A stretch of 64,000 nt of DNA, taken from positions 248,001 through 312,000 of the forward strand of contig NZ_JAGGNR010000008.1 of the NCBI RefSeq assembly GCF_018614975.1. The letters are read 5' to 3'. The stretch is from Paenibacillus polymyxa. Its GTDB lineage: Bacteria > Bacillota > Bacilli > Paenibacillales > Paenibacillaceae. The position numbers and the translations under genes were made by a program. The stretch's first letter is position 1, and every line of letters starts with the position of its first letter. Below, one piece after another: positions 34,814 to 43,190 of the stretch. The notes beneath the pieces are model-generated. The model saw only the letters and a list, made by a program, of their open reading frames with translations, did no database searches and was not told the DNA's origin.

Positions 34814-34883
34814 TGCTGATCTCCTCCTATATCTGCTCACTTTTTAAATATATTGTAGCAACTCCGCCTCACTTTCAAAAGTA

Positions 34884-35483
34884 TCATTCCGATAACTGTA
34901 ACAAAGACAGCGTAGCCTGGATGCTCTGCTCTACAAACAAGCGGTCCGGTCCTGATTTCATTAGTACAGTCAGTCCAATCATGGATACAACCAGAGACTG
35001 TGCGACCGCATTCGCGTTCATTTCAGTTGACAACTCCCCGCTCTGTTGCCCTCGTTCTACCGTTTCTTTGAAAAGCACACCCAGGTACATCTGATGCTCC
35101 CGTGTAAGAACAGCGAATTTGGGATCATGCGGAGCCAGTTCAACCATCGTATTAATGCAAAAACAACCGTGACTAGGCTCGGTCACACTCCCCTCTGCTC
35201 CTATATGTTCAAACAGTCCACGAAAGGCTTCTCGTACTGAGGAGCCCTGTTGAAGTCTGGCTCTGACTTGAGCCGCATGCTGAGTGGTATACCTGCGAAG
35301 TGCTGTTTCGAATAATTCCTTTTTATCTCCAAAAGCTGCATACAGACTGGGACGTTGAATGCCCATTGCGGTCGTCAAGTCATTTAAAGATGCCGCTTCG
35401 AATCCCTTGTCCCAAAACGTATGCATTGCTGCATCGAGTGCTTTATCCGTATCAAATTCCCGTTGTCTAACTATACAATTCAC
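34884..35483 (-). CDS. TetR/AcrR family regulator
   Basis: This is a repressor of about 197-199 residues with helix-turn-helix EFDTDKALDAAMHTFWDKGF and MGIQRPSLYAAFGDKKELFE, followed by a ligand domain (EPSHGCFCINTMVELAPHDP near residue 100, typical of the YcdC/TetR_C_11-like group). The start is unclear. GTG 35483 gives the longest frame but has no spaced Shine-Dalgarno; GAGGTG stands six bases before an in-frame ATA (35472-35474), where homologues would begin with MVRQREFD. It diverges from an MFS gene, and both promoters carry the same 12-bp operator. Confidence 0.88.
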   Translation of the reverse strand: MNCIVRQREFDTDKALDAAMHTFWDKGFEAASLNDLTTAMGIQRPSLYAAFGDKKELFETALRRYTTQHAAQVRARLQQGSSVREAFRGLFEHIGAEGSVTEPSHGCFCINTMVELAPHDPKFAVLTREHQMYLGVLFKETVERGQQSGELSTEMNANAVAQSLVVSMIGLTVLMKSGPDRLFVEQSIQATLSLLQLSE

Positions 35484-35492
35484 CTCTTTATG

Positions 35493-35504
35493 TATCGATC
35501 AGTA
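35493..35504. promoter_or_regulatory. TetR operator, copy 1 (regulator side)
   Basis: TATCGATCAGTA lies ten bases upstream of the TetR start. It differs by one base from TACCGATCAGTA in front of the MFS gene. Both are imperfect palindromes centred on GATC. Confidence 0.65.
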
Positions 35505-35668
35505 TATTCATATATTTTAAACTCATAACAATGGATAAGTCAAAGATCACTCACTTAAAATTAAAAATAACTCCTCTATAAAGTTTTTTTAACCAAATTT
35601 AAAATCTCACCCAATTCTCTGTTGACAGAATTCACGCAAATAAAGTATGGTTATCCCGAAACATATCA

Positions 35669-35680
35669 TACCGATCAGTA
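35669..35680. promoter_or_regulatory. TetR operator, copy 2 (MFS side)
   Basis: TACCGATCAGTA lies 26 bases before the MFS start codon, in the expected region of its promoter or leader. It matches copy 1 at 11 of 12 positions. Confidence 0.65.
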
Positions 35681-35705
35681 CATAATAGAAAGGTGACAAA
35701 TACAC

Positions 35706-36926
35706 ATGCAAACTTCTTCTCCAGATGCACAATTATCCAATAAGGAACGTCCTGCCATGTCACGGTTAGTTGCTCTTCTTTTTGCCGTGTGCAGTGGACT
35801 TGCGGTCGCGAATATTTATTATGCTCAGCCTTTGCTGGACTCCATTGCTCAAGAATTCAGCCTATCTCCATCATCCATAGGGATTGTCATCACAGTGACT
35901 CAAATATGTTATGCCTTGGGGCTGTTCCTTCTCGTTCCGCTTGGTGACCTCTTAAATCGCCGCAAGTTGATTATCATTCAAATGCTCTTATCCGTGCTTG
36001 CACTGGTTCTCGTAGGAACCGCACAATCCAGTTCCCTGTTGTTCATGGGGATGGCTGTCGTAGGTCTACTCGCGGTCATTACACAAACATTGGTCGCCTT
36101 TGCTGCACACTTGGCAGCCCCGTCCGAACGCGGTCGCATTGTTGGACAGGTAACCAGCGGAATCGTCATTGGCATTTTACTAGCACGAACGGTTGCAGGT
36201 ACGCTGAACGATTGGTTCGGGTGGAGATCGGTATATCTCTTCTCTGCCAGCCTTACATTACTCGGAATTGTCGCCTTATTTTTTGTTCTCCCAAGGCAAC
36301 AACCCCCACAAGTGAAACAAAGCTATGTCCAATTACTCGGCTCCGTCTTGCAACTGTACCGTGAGTTGCGTGTGTTACGCGTACGCGGTGTGCTGGCCAT
36401 GCTGATTTTTACAGCCTTCAGCATCTTGTGGACTTCTATGGTACTGCCACTAAGTAGCCCTCCACTGTCCCTGTCTCATACAGTCATAGGTGCATTCGGT
36501 CTCGCAGGAGCGGCGGGAGCATTGGCTGCTGCCCGTGCAGGTAAACTTGCCGACCGGGGCCTTGGTCAGAAAACAACCGGTGTCTCTCTTGTCATTCTGC
36601 TCTTGTCCTGGCTGCCCATCGGTTATACCCATCACTCTCTCTGGTTCCTGATCCTGGGTGTTATCCTGCTCGATCTCGCCGTGCAGGCCGTACATGTTAC
36701 CAACCAGAGCCTGATCTACGAAGTTCGCCCCGAAGCGCAGAGCCGCCTGACGGCAGCTTATATGATCTTTTATTCCATCGGCAGTGCGATTGGCTCCATC
36801 GTTTCTACCCAAGTGTATGCATGGGCGGGCTGGACAGCCGTATGCTGGTTAGGTGCTGGCGTTAGTGCAGCAGCCCTTGTGTTCTGGATGATCGATCGTT
36901 ATATGCATCGGAATCTCAATCGTTGA
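35706..36926 (+). CDS. MFS transporter (drug efflux-like)
   Basis: This is a 406-residue major facilitator with twelve predicted helices. The N-terminal half starts ARLVALLFAVCSG-like (SRLVALLFAVCSGLAVANIY) with YYAQPLLDSIAQEF. The signature loop between helices 2 and 3 is PLGDLLNRRKLII, and GIVIGILLARTVAGTLNDWF follows in helix 5. This is the YbjJ/sugar or drug efflux subgroup (MFS_1) with an unknown substrate. AAAGGTGAC precedes the ATG. It is divergent from, and probably repressed by, the TetR protein. Confidence 0.88.
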   Translation: MQTSSPDAQLSNKERPAMSRLVALLFAVCSGLAVANIYYAQPLLDSIAQEFSLSPSSIGIVITVTQICYALGLFLLVPLGDLLNRRKLIIIQMLLSVLALVLVGTAQSSSLLFMGMAVVGLLAVITQTLVAFAAHLAAPSERGRIVGQVTSGIVIGILLARTVAGTLNDWFGWRSVYLFSASLTLLGIVALFFVLPRQQPPQVKQSYVQLLGSVLQLYRELRVLRVRGVLAMLIFTAFSILWTSMVLPLSSPPLSLSHTVIGAFGLAGAAGALAAARAGKLADRGLGQKTTGVSLVILLLSWLPIGYTHHSLWFLILGVILLDLAVQAVHVTNQSLIYEVRPEAQSRLTAAYMIFYSIGSAIGSIVSTQVYAWAGWTAVCWLGAGVSAAALVFWMIDRYMHRNLNR

Positions 36927-36927
36927 A

Positions 36928-37086
36928 TTAGTCCAGTTTATTCCACACCACAATAAAGAGGGTTGCCAACGGACCAAATAACAGGGAAATCAGAAACCAG
37001 TTCCGACCACTTCTGTTTTTTCCCTGTGCCAGTCCGGCATTAATCAAGGCAAGGGTGCCCCAACCTACATAATATTCATTATCCAT
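36928..37086 (-). CDS. Small hypothetical membrane protein
   Basis: This is a 52-residue protein: a polar N-terminus (MDNEYYVGWGTLALINAGLA), a basic QGKNRSGRNW loop, and one hydrophobic helix (FLISLLFGPLATLFIVVW). AAAGGAGA lies about twelve bases before the ATG at 37086; a TTG directly before it is also possible. The composition is that of small conserved membrane proteins in Bacillales; I cannot name the family. The stop lies one base from the stop of the convergent MFS gene. Confidence 0.65.
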   Translation of the reverse strand: MDNEYYVGWGTLALINAGLAQGKNRSGRNWFLISLLFGPLATLFIVVWNKLD

Positions 37087-37121
37087 CAAACGTCTTCTCT
37101 CCTTTATCCCTTCCATTCTGG

Positions 37122-37577
37122 CTACTGCTCAAGTATCGCTTTGAGTTTACGATTACGACTCTCCAGAAATGCATGCATGTATCTCTTCAGCACAAGTCGT
37201 TCCGTTACCCATCCCAGCAATCCAAGCGGAGCTTCGAATCGAAGTGTGTCTCTCATGCAAGTTATCTGATTCCCAATTACGCTGAAATGATGTTCATGTC
37301 GCATGCTCTTGAAAGCCCCCTGCTCCATTTGATCCACAAATAGAAACGGTCGTTCAAACTGCACAATTCGGGACTTCAACTTCTGTCTGACCCCAAAATG
37401 AGTAGCCTGAAATGTAACTGTATCCCCTGCTCCAATTCTTCCTGTGGTTACTCCTGCAACTGCTCGCTCTCTCGTATGTTGCCAGACGGTCTGAGTATGT
37501 ATATCAATATCCCGGGCATAGTCAAAGCACCGTTCAATCGAGGCATGTATCGTAATCTCGGTTGTCACTTCAATCAT
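37122..37577 (-). CDS. SRPBCC family protein
   Basis: This is a 151-residue START/polyketide-cyclase-like (SRPBCC) protein with the opening EVTTEITIHASIERCFDYAR, the central GDTVTFQATHFGVRQKLKSR strand pair, and the C-terminal helix RLVLKRYMHAFLESRNRKLK. The fold makes a hydrophobic pocket for small ligands; no catalytic assignment is possible. I chose ATG 37577, with AAGGAG eight bases upstream. It is followed closely (35 bases) by the small membrane protein and may be cotranscribed. Confidence 0.82.
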   Translation of the reverse strand: MIEVTTEITIHASIERCFDYARDIDIHTQTVWQHTRERAVAGVTTGRIGAGDTVTFQATHFGVRQKLKSRIVQFERPFLFVDQMEQGAFKSMRHEHHFSVIGNQITCMRDTLRFEAPLGLLGWVTERLVLKRYMHAFLESRNRKLKAILEQ

Positions 37578-37670
37578 GGCGATCGCTCCTTGGCAGGAAA
37601 AATAAGGTCTTTGCAAAGTGTACGCTTGCTTCCTTGGTCTAACAACACATCAAGGATGATATAACAAAAA

Positions 37671-37702
37671 ACGGGTCCCCTGTCTTAGTACAGGAGGCCC
37701 GT
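37671..37702 (-). terminator. Terminator of the HD-GYP gene
   Basis: ACGGGCCTCCTGT pairs imperfectly with ACAGGGGACCCGT and is followed by six T residues on the minus strand, 36 bases after the HD-GYP stop. Confidence 0.85.
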
Positions 37703-37738
37703 TCTCAATATAAGTAAGGAATACCGTTAATATTTAGA

Positions 37739-38824
37739 TTAAATAAGCAATTCATCAATGGCAAGCGTACGCTCTTTAGAGAGATCGCGATATTCTTCAG
37801 ACTCCACTTTGATGAGCGGTTTGAAAATATCAGACGTATTGTTCATGACAATAACACCTTTTTCTCCATTGCTGAGCAGGACCTGTTTCCCGATAAAATT
37901 AGGAAGCAAATGTTGCATCAATGCCTGAACCGGTTTTTCATTCAATTTACCAAATCCCATTCCATAGATCTCTCTAAGGTTGTTGATCAGATTTGGATTG
38001 CTTCCTCCGTGATTCCCTGATCTCATGCCTATATAGATATCTGCTACAGATACAATCTGTGTATATGGATGAATTTCACTTTTCTCAAGTTGCATCGGAT
38101 AACCCGACCCATCTTCCCGCTCGTGATGCTGTAGAGCAACCAGTGCTGTCGCTTCATCCGTCATCGAATTTTTGATAATTTCATGACCATATATGGTGTG
38201 ACGCCGCATTTCAAGCTGCTCATCAGCCGTCAACGGTTCTGTTTTGTTCCGAATCCGGTGGGATACTTTGCACTTTCCAATGTCATGCAGATAACCACCG
38301 CGACTAATCTGATAACTCTCCTTCTGAGAATATCCAAGCCAATTCGCAAGGTAGAAGGACAACAATCCTACCTGGATTGAATGTGTATAGTTATTGACGT
38401 CATCCCGCTCCAGCATCATCAGGAGATGAACGACATCTTTCTGCTCATCCAGTCCCTCAACCATCGGTTGCAGTGCATCATCCACCATGGTGGCGTTGAA
38501 CTTGCCAACGGTCAGAGCTTCGAGAAAAGCATTTTGATAATTATGTACAGTCTGAATAAATTGGGACTTCAGCTCTTCTTCAGGCGGTTCTTCCTTCGTA
38601 CTTATCCCGGAAGTATGCTTGGCGGCTGCAGCAAAAAATTCTGCTTCAGTGATTTCCTCTTCGCGTGATTCAATATCTACATAATCTACACGGTGCTGCA
38701 TAAGCAAGGAGATATCCTCACCTTTGATCACAGTTCCCTTCCCGAGAACGTGTAATCCTGCATCGCTGAATGTATCCGCAGTTAGACGGTCTCCGTCTTG
38801 CAGGTTCATAATATGGATTCTCAA
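37739..38824 (-). CDS. HD-GYP domain protein (putative c-di-GMP phosphodiesterase)
   Basis: This is a 361-residue cytosolic protein. An N-terminal region of about 130 residues of unknown role (starting RIHIMNLQDGDRL) precedes an HD-GYP domain: HSIQVGLLSFYLANWLG, the metal pair in GGYLHDIGKCKV, HTIYGHEIIKN, QHHEREDGSGYP (the GYP motif) and IVSVADIYIGMRSGN. These residues support c-di-GMP hydrolysis. A C-terminal extension of about 60 residues reads NFIGKQVLLSNGEKGVIVMN. The start is TTG 38824, behind AGGGGG at nine bases; an ATG five codons later is the alternative. Confidence 0.88.
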   Translation of the reverse strand: MRIHIMNLQDGDRLTADTFSDAGLHVLGKGTVIKGEDISLLMQHRVDYVDIESREEEITEAEFFAAAAKHTSGISTKEEPPEEELKSQFIQTVHNYQNAFLEALTVGKFNATMVDDALQPMVEGLDEQKDVVHLLMMLERDDVNNYTHSIQVGLLSFYLANWLGYSQKESYQISRGGYLHDIGKCKVSHRIRNKTEPLTADEQLEMRRHTIYGHEIIKNSMTDEATALVALQHHEREDGSGYPMQLEKSEIHPYTQIVSVADIYIGMRSGNHGGSNPNLINNLREIYGMGFGKLNEKPVQALMQHLLPNFIGKQVLLSNGEKGVIVMNNTSDIFKPLIKVESEEYRDLSKERTLAIDELLI

Positions 38825-39062
38825 ATCGGTATTCCCCCTGAACAATTCATTATAGTAACAGCACCCAACGGAACGGGGCCACAAAAATACCTATACTTCT
38901 TTATATCGTTATAATTCTTCATTTCATACATAGTTCAAACGACCTTAATCACAATGGTAAATACGAACGCCTAAGACTTTATCCTCACTCCAACATCCAA
39001 ATTAGTCCCGGTTTTAAACTTTTATACACTTTTGTGCCTCAACGCCGTATCAGAGTAAGCCA

Positions 39063-39093
39063 AAGAAGTTCAAACGCTCCGTTTGAACTTCTT
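39063..39093 (-). terminator. Terminator of the UbiD gene
   Basis: AAGAAGTTCAAACG pairs perfectly over 14 bp with CGTTTGAACTTCTT around a 3-nt loop. The T-run after it is short. Confidence 0.75.
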
Positions 39094-39107
39094 CAAGACA
39101 TCTCACA

Positions 39108-40943
39108 TTAGATTTTGATCGAACCCAGACTAGCACCTTTAACAAATAAACGTTCAATGCTCTTCTCCACCGAAGGATCGGGAATCAGCGGCGGTGCCTG
39201 GTGAGGTTTGGTACGTGCATCAATAATCACCTGATCACAGCCCCAATGCTTGTGGTCATATCCGCTATTAACCCCGTACATATCATGTGAAGGGTTGCTG
39301 CGAGTAAAGGTTGCCCATAGGAAGTTGCTGAGGTTAGCACTCAGGAACGAACTGTCATCACATAGAATGATCAGCGGACACGAGTCCAGACCTCCCTGTT
39401 CTTTCAATAGAGACGTGAATGCTTGCATCTCCTGTGCTGTATTCGCATAACTCGTGAAGGCAGATGTCTGAATCGAAACAATGCCCGGCATGATGAGCTG
39501 CGGATTCTCATAACCACGAATGTTTTTCAAAGACTCCGGAACTTCCGTGCACAGATCCCGAACCTTGTCGCCATACGCTGCAAAAACAACCTTGCTGCCG
39601 CTGTTCAGTCCTGTACCTGAGTAATCCAGCGTATCAATCGTCGTATGGGTATGGAAGTGAATATCTCGCTGCATATTCATACGCTCCAAGATATAGGTCA
39701 GGAATTCAACTTCCTTGTGGGTATCCAAAGGCTGCTGATCCTCAGCGGTAATGAAGAGGTACTTCGCCAGACTGAGCTGCCCCGTACCCAAAATACGATT
39801 GGCAATCGTAAGCAACTCTGTCGGCTGCTTCACCGCCTGATACGGCGTGTAACGTTCACTGCCGATGGCAAACAGTAATGGATGAACCCCTGCCGCATCG
39901 ACCGCATGCACTTCTTTGACACCTGGAATCTCCTGTTTAATCGCGTCTCCAGTAATCTCATGAATCAAATCACCAAAAGCCGTATCCTCTTGCGGTGGTC
40001 GTCCAACAACCGTAAACGGCCAGATCGCATTAGGTTTGGCATAGACTTTATGCACACGCATGAGTGGGAATTCATGTGTCAGACTGTAATAACCCAGATG
40101 ATCACCGAACGGACCTTCGGGTTTTGTCTCGCCTGGGTAGATATCACCCGTGATGACAAAATCAGCATCATTGCTAATGCAATATCCGTCCTTGTAACTG
40201 TACCGGAAGCGACGTCCTGCGAGCAGGCCGGCAAATGTCATCTCACTGAGCCCTTCAGGCAAAGGCATAACTGCTGAAAGTGTATGTGCAGGTGGACCAC
40301 CAATGAAAATACTCACTTTTAGTGGTTCTCCCTTTTTGACCGCTTTGGCCTGATGTATACCAATTCCGCGATGAATCTGATAGTGCAATCCTATTTCCTT
40401 GTTCATTTCAAAATCATTGCCATCCAGTTGAACCCTGTACATCCCCAAATTTGAATTCATGATTCCTGGTTTGTCTGGATCTTCCGAATAAACCTGTGGT
40501 AGCGTCACAAATGCTCCACCGTCCATAGGCCAGTGTTTGATGAGCGGCAAGTCCGAGATTTGAATCTCTTGCGCCGACACGGGTAGGCTGATAGACTTCT
40601 GTTTTGGCAGTGCCTGCCACGCAGCTAGACCTGTTCGGACATGCTGAAATGGCGTCTTAAGCGCCTTCATGGGATCGTCACGAACAGCCATGACCCGTTG
40701 TACGCCTTCCAGCGTACCGCGAAACATGAATTTGCTTCGTTCCACCGTACCGAACAGATTCGATACAGCCTGGAATTTTGAGCCTTTTACATTTTCGAAT
40801 AACAGCGCCGGGCCTTTAGCCTCGTGCACTTTCATGTGGATCGCTGCCATCTCCAGATGAGGATCAACCTCTTCTTTGACCCGAATCAAATGACCGTGCT
40901 GCTCCAGATCGTTAATACAATCTTCCATGTTGCGATATTTCAT
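39108..40943 (-). CDS. UbiD family decarboxylase
   Basis: This 611-residue enzyme belongs to the UbiD family of prenylated-FMN-dependent decarboxylases of aromatic or unsaturated acids. Landmarks are RNMEDCINDLEQHGHLIRV at the N-terminus, GPALLFENVKGSKFQAVSNL, NLGMYRVQLDGNDFEMN (prFMN/metal region), SIFIGGPPAHTLSAVMPLP, EGPFGDHLGYYS with the catalytic Glu, and GVKEVHAVDAAGVHPLLFAI. It is about 120 residues longer than E. coli UbiD and resembles the large Gram-positive form. No ubiX is nearby, so the cofactor must come from elsewhere. I chose ATG 40943 with GGAG upstream; the longer frame lacks an initiation site. Confidence 0.88.
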   Translation of the reverse strand: MKYRNMEDCINDLEQHGHLIRVKEEVDPHLEMAAIHMKVHEAKGPALLFENVKGSKFQAVSNLFGTVERSKFMFRGTLEGVQRVMAVRDDPMKALKTPFQHVRTGLAAWQALPKQKSISLPVSAQEIQISDLPLIKHWPMDGGAFVTLPQVYSEDPDKPGIMNSNLGMYRVQLDGNDFEMNKEIGLHYQIHRGIGIHQAKAVKKGEPLKVSIFIGGPPAHTLSAVMPLPEGLSEMTFAGLLAGRRFRYSYKDGYCISNDADFVITGDIYPGETKPEGPFGDHLGYYSLTHEFPLMRVHKVYAKPNAIWPFTVVGRPPQEDTAFGDLIHEITGDAIKQEIPGVKEVHAVDAAGVHPLLFAIGSERYTPYQAVKQPTELLTIANRILGTGQLSLAKYLFITAEDQQPLDTHKEVEFLTYILERMNMQRDIHFHTHTTIDTLDYSGTGLNSGSKVVFAAYGDKVRDLCTEVPESLKNIRGYENPQLIMPGIVSIQTSAFTSYANTAQEMQAFTSLLKEQGGLDSCPLIILCDDSSFLSANLSNFLWATFTRSNPSHDMYGVNSGYDHKHWGCDQVIIDARTKPHQAPPLIPDPSVEKSIERLFVKGASLGSIKI

Positions 40944-41078
40944 TGGATGGCTCCATTCTGTGTATGATAAATTGATTAAGTTCATAGATTCACATAACGT
41001 CTCTTCTATTTTATCAAATGATCCACTGCTAAACAAAACTATATGTGAAATTTTGTCGCGAATACAGATATCAAAAAA

Positions 41079-41137
41079 AGCAATATGGCAGCAATCTGAA
41101 TCCTGAACGCACAGGGACCGATTGTTTCCATATTGCT
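41079..41137 (-). terminator. Terminator of the MacB-like transporter/two-component operon
   Basis: AGCAATATGG and GCAATC pair with GATTG and CCATATTGCT around a 23-nt loop. Seven T residues follow on the minus strand. Confidence 0.85.
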
Positions 41138-41159
41138 GCTCTGTATTTTCTGGCTTTCC

Positions 41160-42497
41160 TTAAGATGTAATAACCGATCTGGGGATCGTGACAATAAACT
41201 GTGTACCTTTTCCTACTTCGCTCTCTACATCAATTGTACATTGATGTAATTTCAAGATTTTAATCACAATGGACAAACCCAATCCATTCCCTCGAAGCGA
41301 GCTGCTCCGAGCTTTGTCCACCATGTAGAATCGATCAAAAATATACGGGAGTGCTTCCTCAGGTATTCCTTGTCCAGAATCTCTAATCAATACCTTCACA
41401 AATGAAGATGACGTCTCAATTTCGACATGAATGGTACCTTGTGGACCGGTGTATTTGATCGCATTGTTTATTAAATTCCGCCAGACCTGATCAAACAAAT
41501 CTTTGTCCACTGTGATCTCACAGGGCAACAAGTCGAGTTCGATCTGTATGTCCTTCTGAGCCCACTGCGGCTCTGCCAGTAAAATCGCCCTTCTTAATTG
41601 TTCATCTACCTGGAATGTGGTGAAATGAACCGGATGATGCTCTGAATCCAGCGAGGCTAGCCGAAGCAGATTATCACTGAGCCTCGATAAGCGCAGCGTT
41701 TCCTCATAGATGATATCCAAATGCTCTTTCTGCTCTTCTAATGGAATAACACCATCTTGTAGTGCTCTGGTGAATCCTCTAATTGATGTGAGCGGAGACT
41801 GCATTTCATGAGAGACGTTGCTGACAAAGTCATCACGAACCGAATCAATTTTCTGCAACTCACTGGCCATATGATTAAAGCTCTCCATCAGTTCGCCAAA
41901 CTCATCCTGATTATTATGTTTCAAGCGGACCGACAGGTCACCTGATGACATCTCCTTCGCTGCAACCGTTAATCTCTTAATCGGTTTCACAATGTACCCG
42001 GACATGAACAGGATTAATAGGCTACCAATGACAAGAACCGTTAACAGTGAGGTTAAGAGCGTGTTTCGCAGTGTATGAAAAAGAGAGGAGAAATCGCTTT
42101 GAATCAGAAATGTGCCAATCCCCTCGTTTGTTCCGGGAACACCTATGGTCGCGATTCCATCTTTACTGGACAGAAAAATGGCATCCGTTGCACCCGTTTC
42201 GAATAACGAATGAACTTTGTCCTCTGGCAAGGAAGATAACACTTCACTTTGCTCATTCACGGGAATGATATTCAGGCCGTAGCGCGCAAAGATATCGAAG
42301 CTTGATTTCACTTTTTCCGGATCATCGATCAGGTTAATCAGTGTAACGAGGTCTTCAGTAAAGGTAACCATAAAACGATTCGGTGTCTTTTCCTGGGACC
42401 CGTTATTTATCATAAAGGAGAGAATCAAACTCACCAGAACAATCCCGATAAAAGTAGCTACGATGCGAAGTCGCAGGCTTTTCCTAAACATTTTCAT
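41160..42497 (-). CDS. HAMP-domain sensor histidine kinase
   Basis: This is a 445-residue kinase: TM1 at residues 10-28, an extracellular region of about 115 residues, TM2 near 143-166, HAMP (YIVKPIKRLTVAAKEMSSGD), H-box FVSNVSHEMQSPLTSIRGF near 225, N-box NLINNAIKYTG, G1 RDSGQGIP and G2 GNGLGLSIV. It is PhoR/WalK-like without a PAS domain. It overlaps its response regulator by 4 bases. Its ABC partner gene stands upstream in the same operon, so it probably senses an envelope-active compound. Confidence 0.92.
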   Translation of the reverse strand: MKMFRKSLRLRIVATFIGIVLVSLILSFMINNGSQEKTPNRFMVTFTEDLVTLINLIDDPEKVKSSFDIFARYGLNIIPVNEQSEVLSSLPEDKVHSLFETGATDAIFLSSKDGIATIGVPGTNEGIGTFLIQSDFSSLFHTLRNTLLTSLLTVLVIGSLLILFMSGYIVKPIKRLTVAAKEMSSGDLSVRLKHNNQDEFGELMESFNHMASELQKIDSVRDDFVSNVSHEMQSPLTSIRGFTRALQDGVIPLEEQKEHLDIIYEETLRLSRLSDNLLRLASLDSEHHPVHFTTFQVDEQLRRAILLAEPQWAQKDIQIELDLLPCEITVDKDLFDQVWRNLINNAIKYTGPQGTIHVEIETSSSFVKVLIRDSGQGIPEEALPYIFDRFYMVDKARSSSLRGNGLGLSIVIKILKLHQCTIDVESEVGKGTQFIVTIPRSVITS

Positions 42498-43162
42498 GCC
42501 CGCTCCAGGCGATAACCGAGTCCTCTTACCGTTGAGATCATTAACTCAGGAACAGGTTCAAGCCGCTCCCTTAACCGTTTGATATGTACGTCAACCGTAC
42601 GCTCATCTCCTTCGTAATCGATGCCCCATAGGTCATCTATAAGCTGTGTACGTGTGAATATTTTCCCTGGCGAACTTGCCAGAGAAAATAACAATTCACA
42701 TTCCTTCTTTTTCAATTCGATGGTTTGTCCATCCGCAACGACCATCAGATTGCCCAGATCAATCGTTACACCGCTGATCTGAATCATATTGGATGAACTT
42801 TTGTTATATCGTTTCAATAATGATTTTACACGCAGGATTAACTCCACAGGATCAAACGGTTTAACCAGGTAATCGTCTGACCCGGCATTAAATCCTCTGA
42901 CTTTGTCCTTGGATTCTCCCTTGGCTGTCACCATCAGGATTGGAATATCCAGATAAGACCGAATATCTTCCGTCAGTTCAATGCCGTCTATTCGCGGCAT
43001 CATTACATCCACAATCGCCAGATCAACTTTTGTATGAGAGAGGATATCTAACGCCTCTTGTCCGTCTGGTGCTTCCAGCACGGAGAATTGATTCTTTTCA
43101 AGATAGATTCGGATTAATTTGCGGATATGGGAATCATCGTCCACCACCAGAATTGTGTTCAT
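42494..43162 (-). CDS. OmpR family response regulator
   Basis: This is a 222-residue regulator with VVDDDSHIRKLIRIYL at the N-terminus, phosphorylated Asp51 in DLAIVDVMMPRIDGIEL, ILMVTAKGESKDK and DDYLVKPFDPVELI, then a winged helix (ELKKKECELLFSLASSPGKI, DERTVDVHIKRLRERL, ISTVRGLGYRLE). The ATG at 43162 follows the ABC gene by 28 bases. It pairs with the kinase at 41160-42497. Confidence 0.93.
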   Translation of the reverse strand: MNTILVVDDDSHIRKLIRIYLEKNQFSVLEAPDGQEALDILSHTKVDLAIVDVMMPRIDGIELTEDIRSYLDIPILMVTAKGESKDKVRGFNAGSDDYLVKPFDPVELILRVKSLLKRYNKSSSNMIQISGVTIDLGNLMVVADGQTIELKKKECELLFSLASSPGKIFTRTQLIDDLWGIDYEGDERTVDVHIKRLRERLEPVPELMISTVRGLGYRLERA

Positions 43163-43190
43163 GCAGCCATTATCCTTTCCGCACTTGGTT

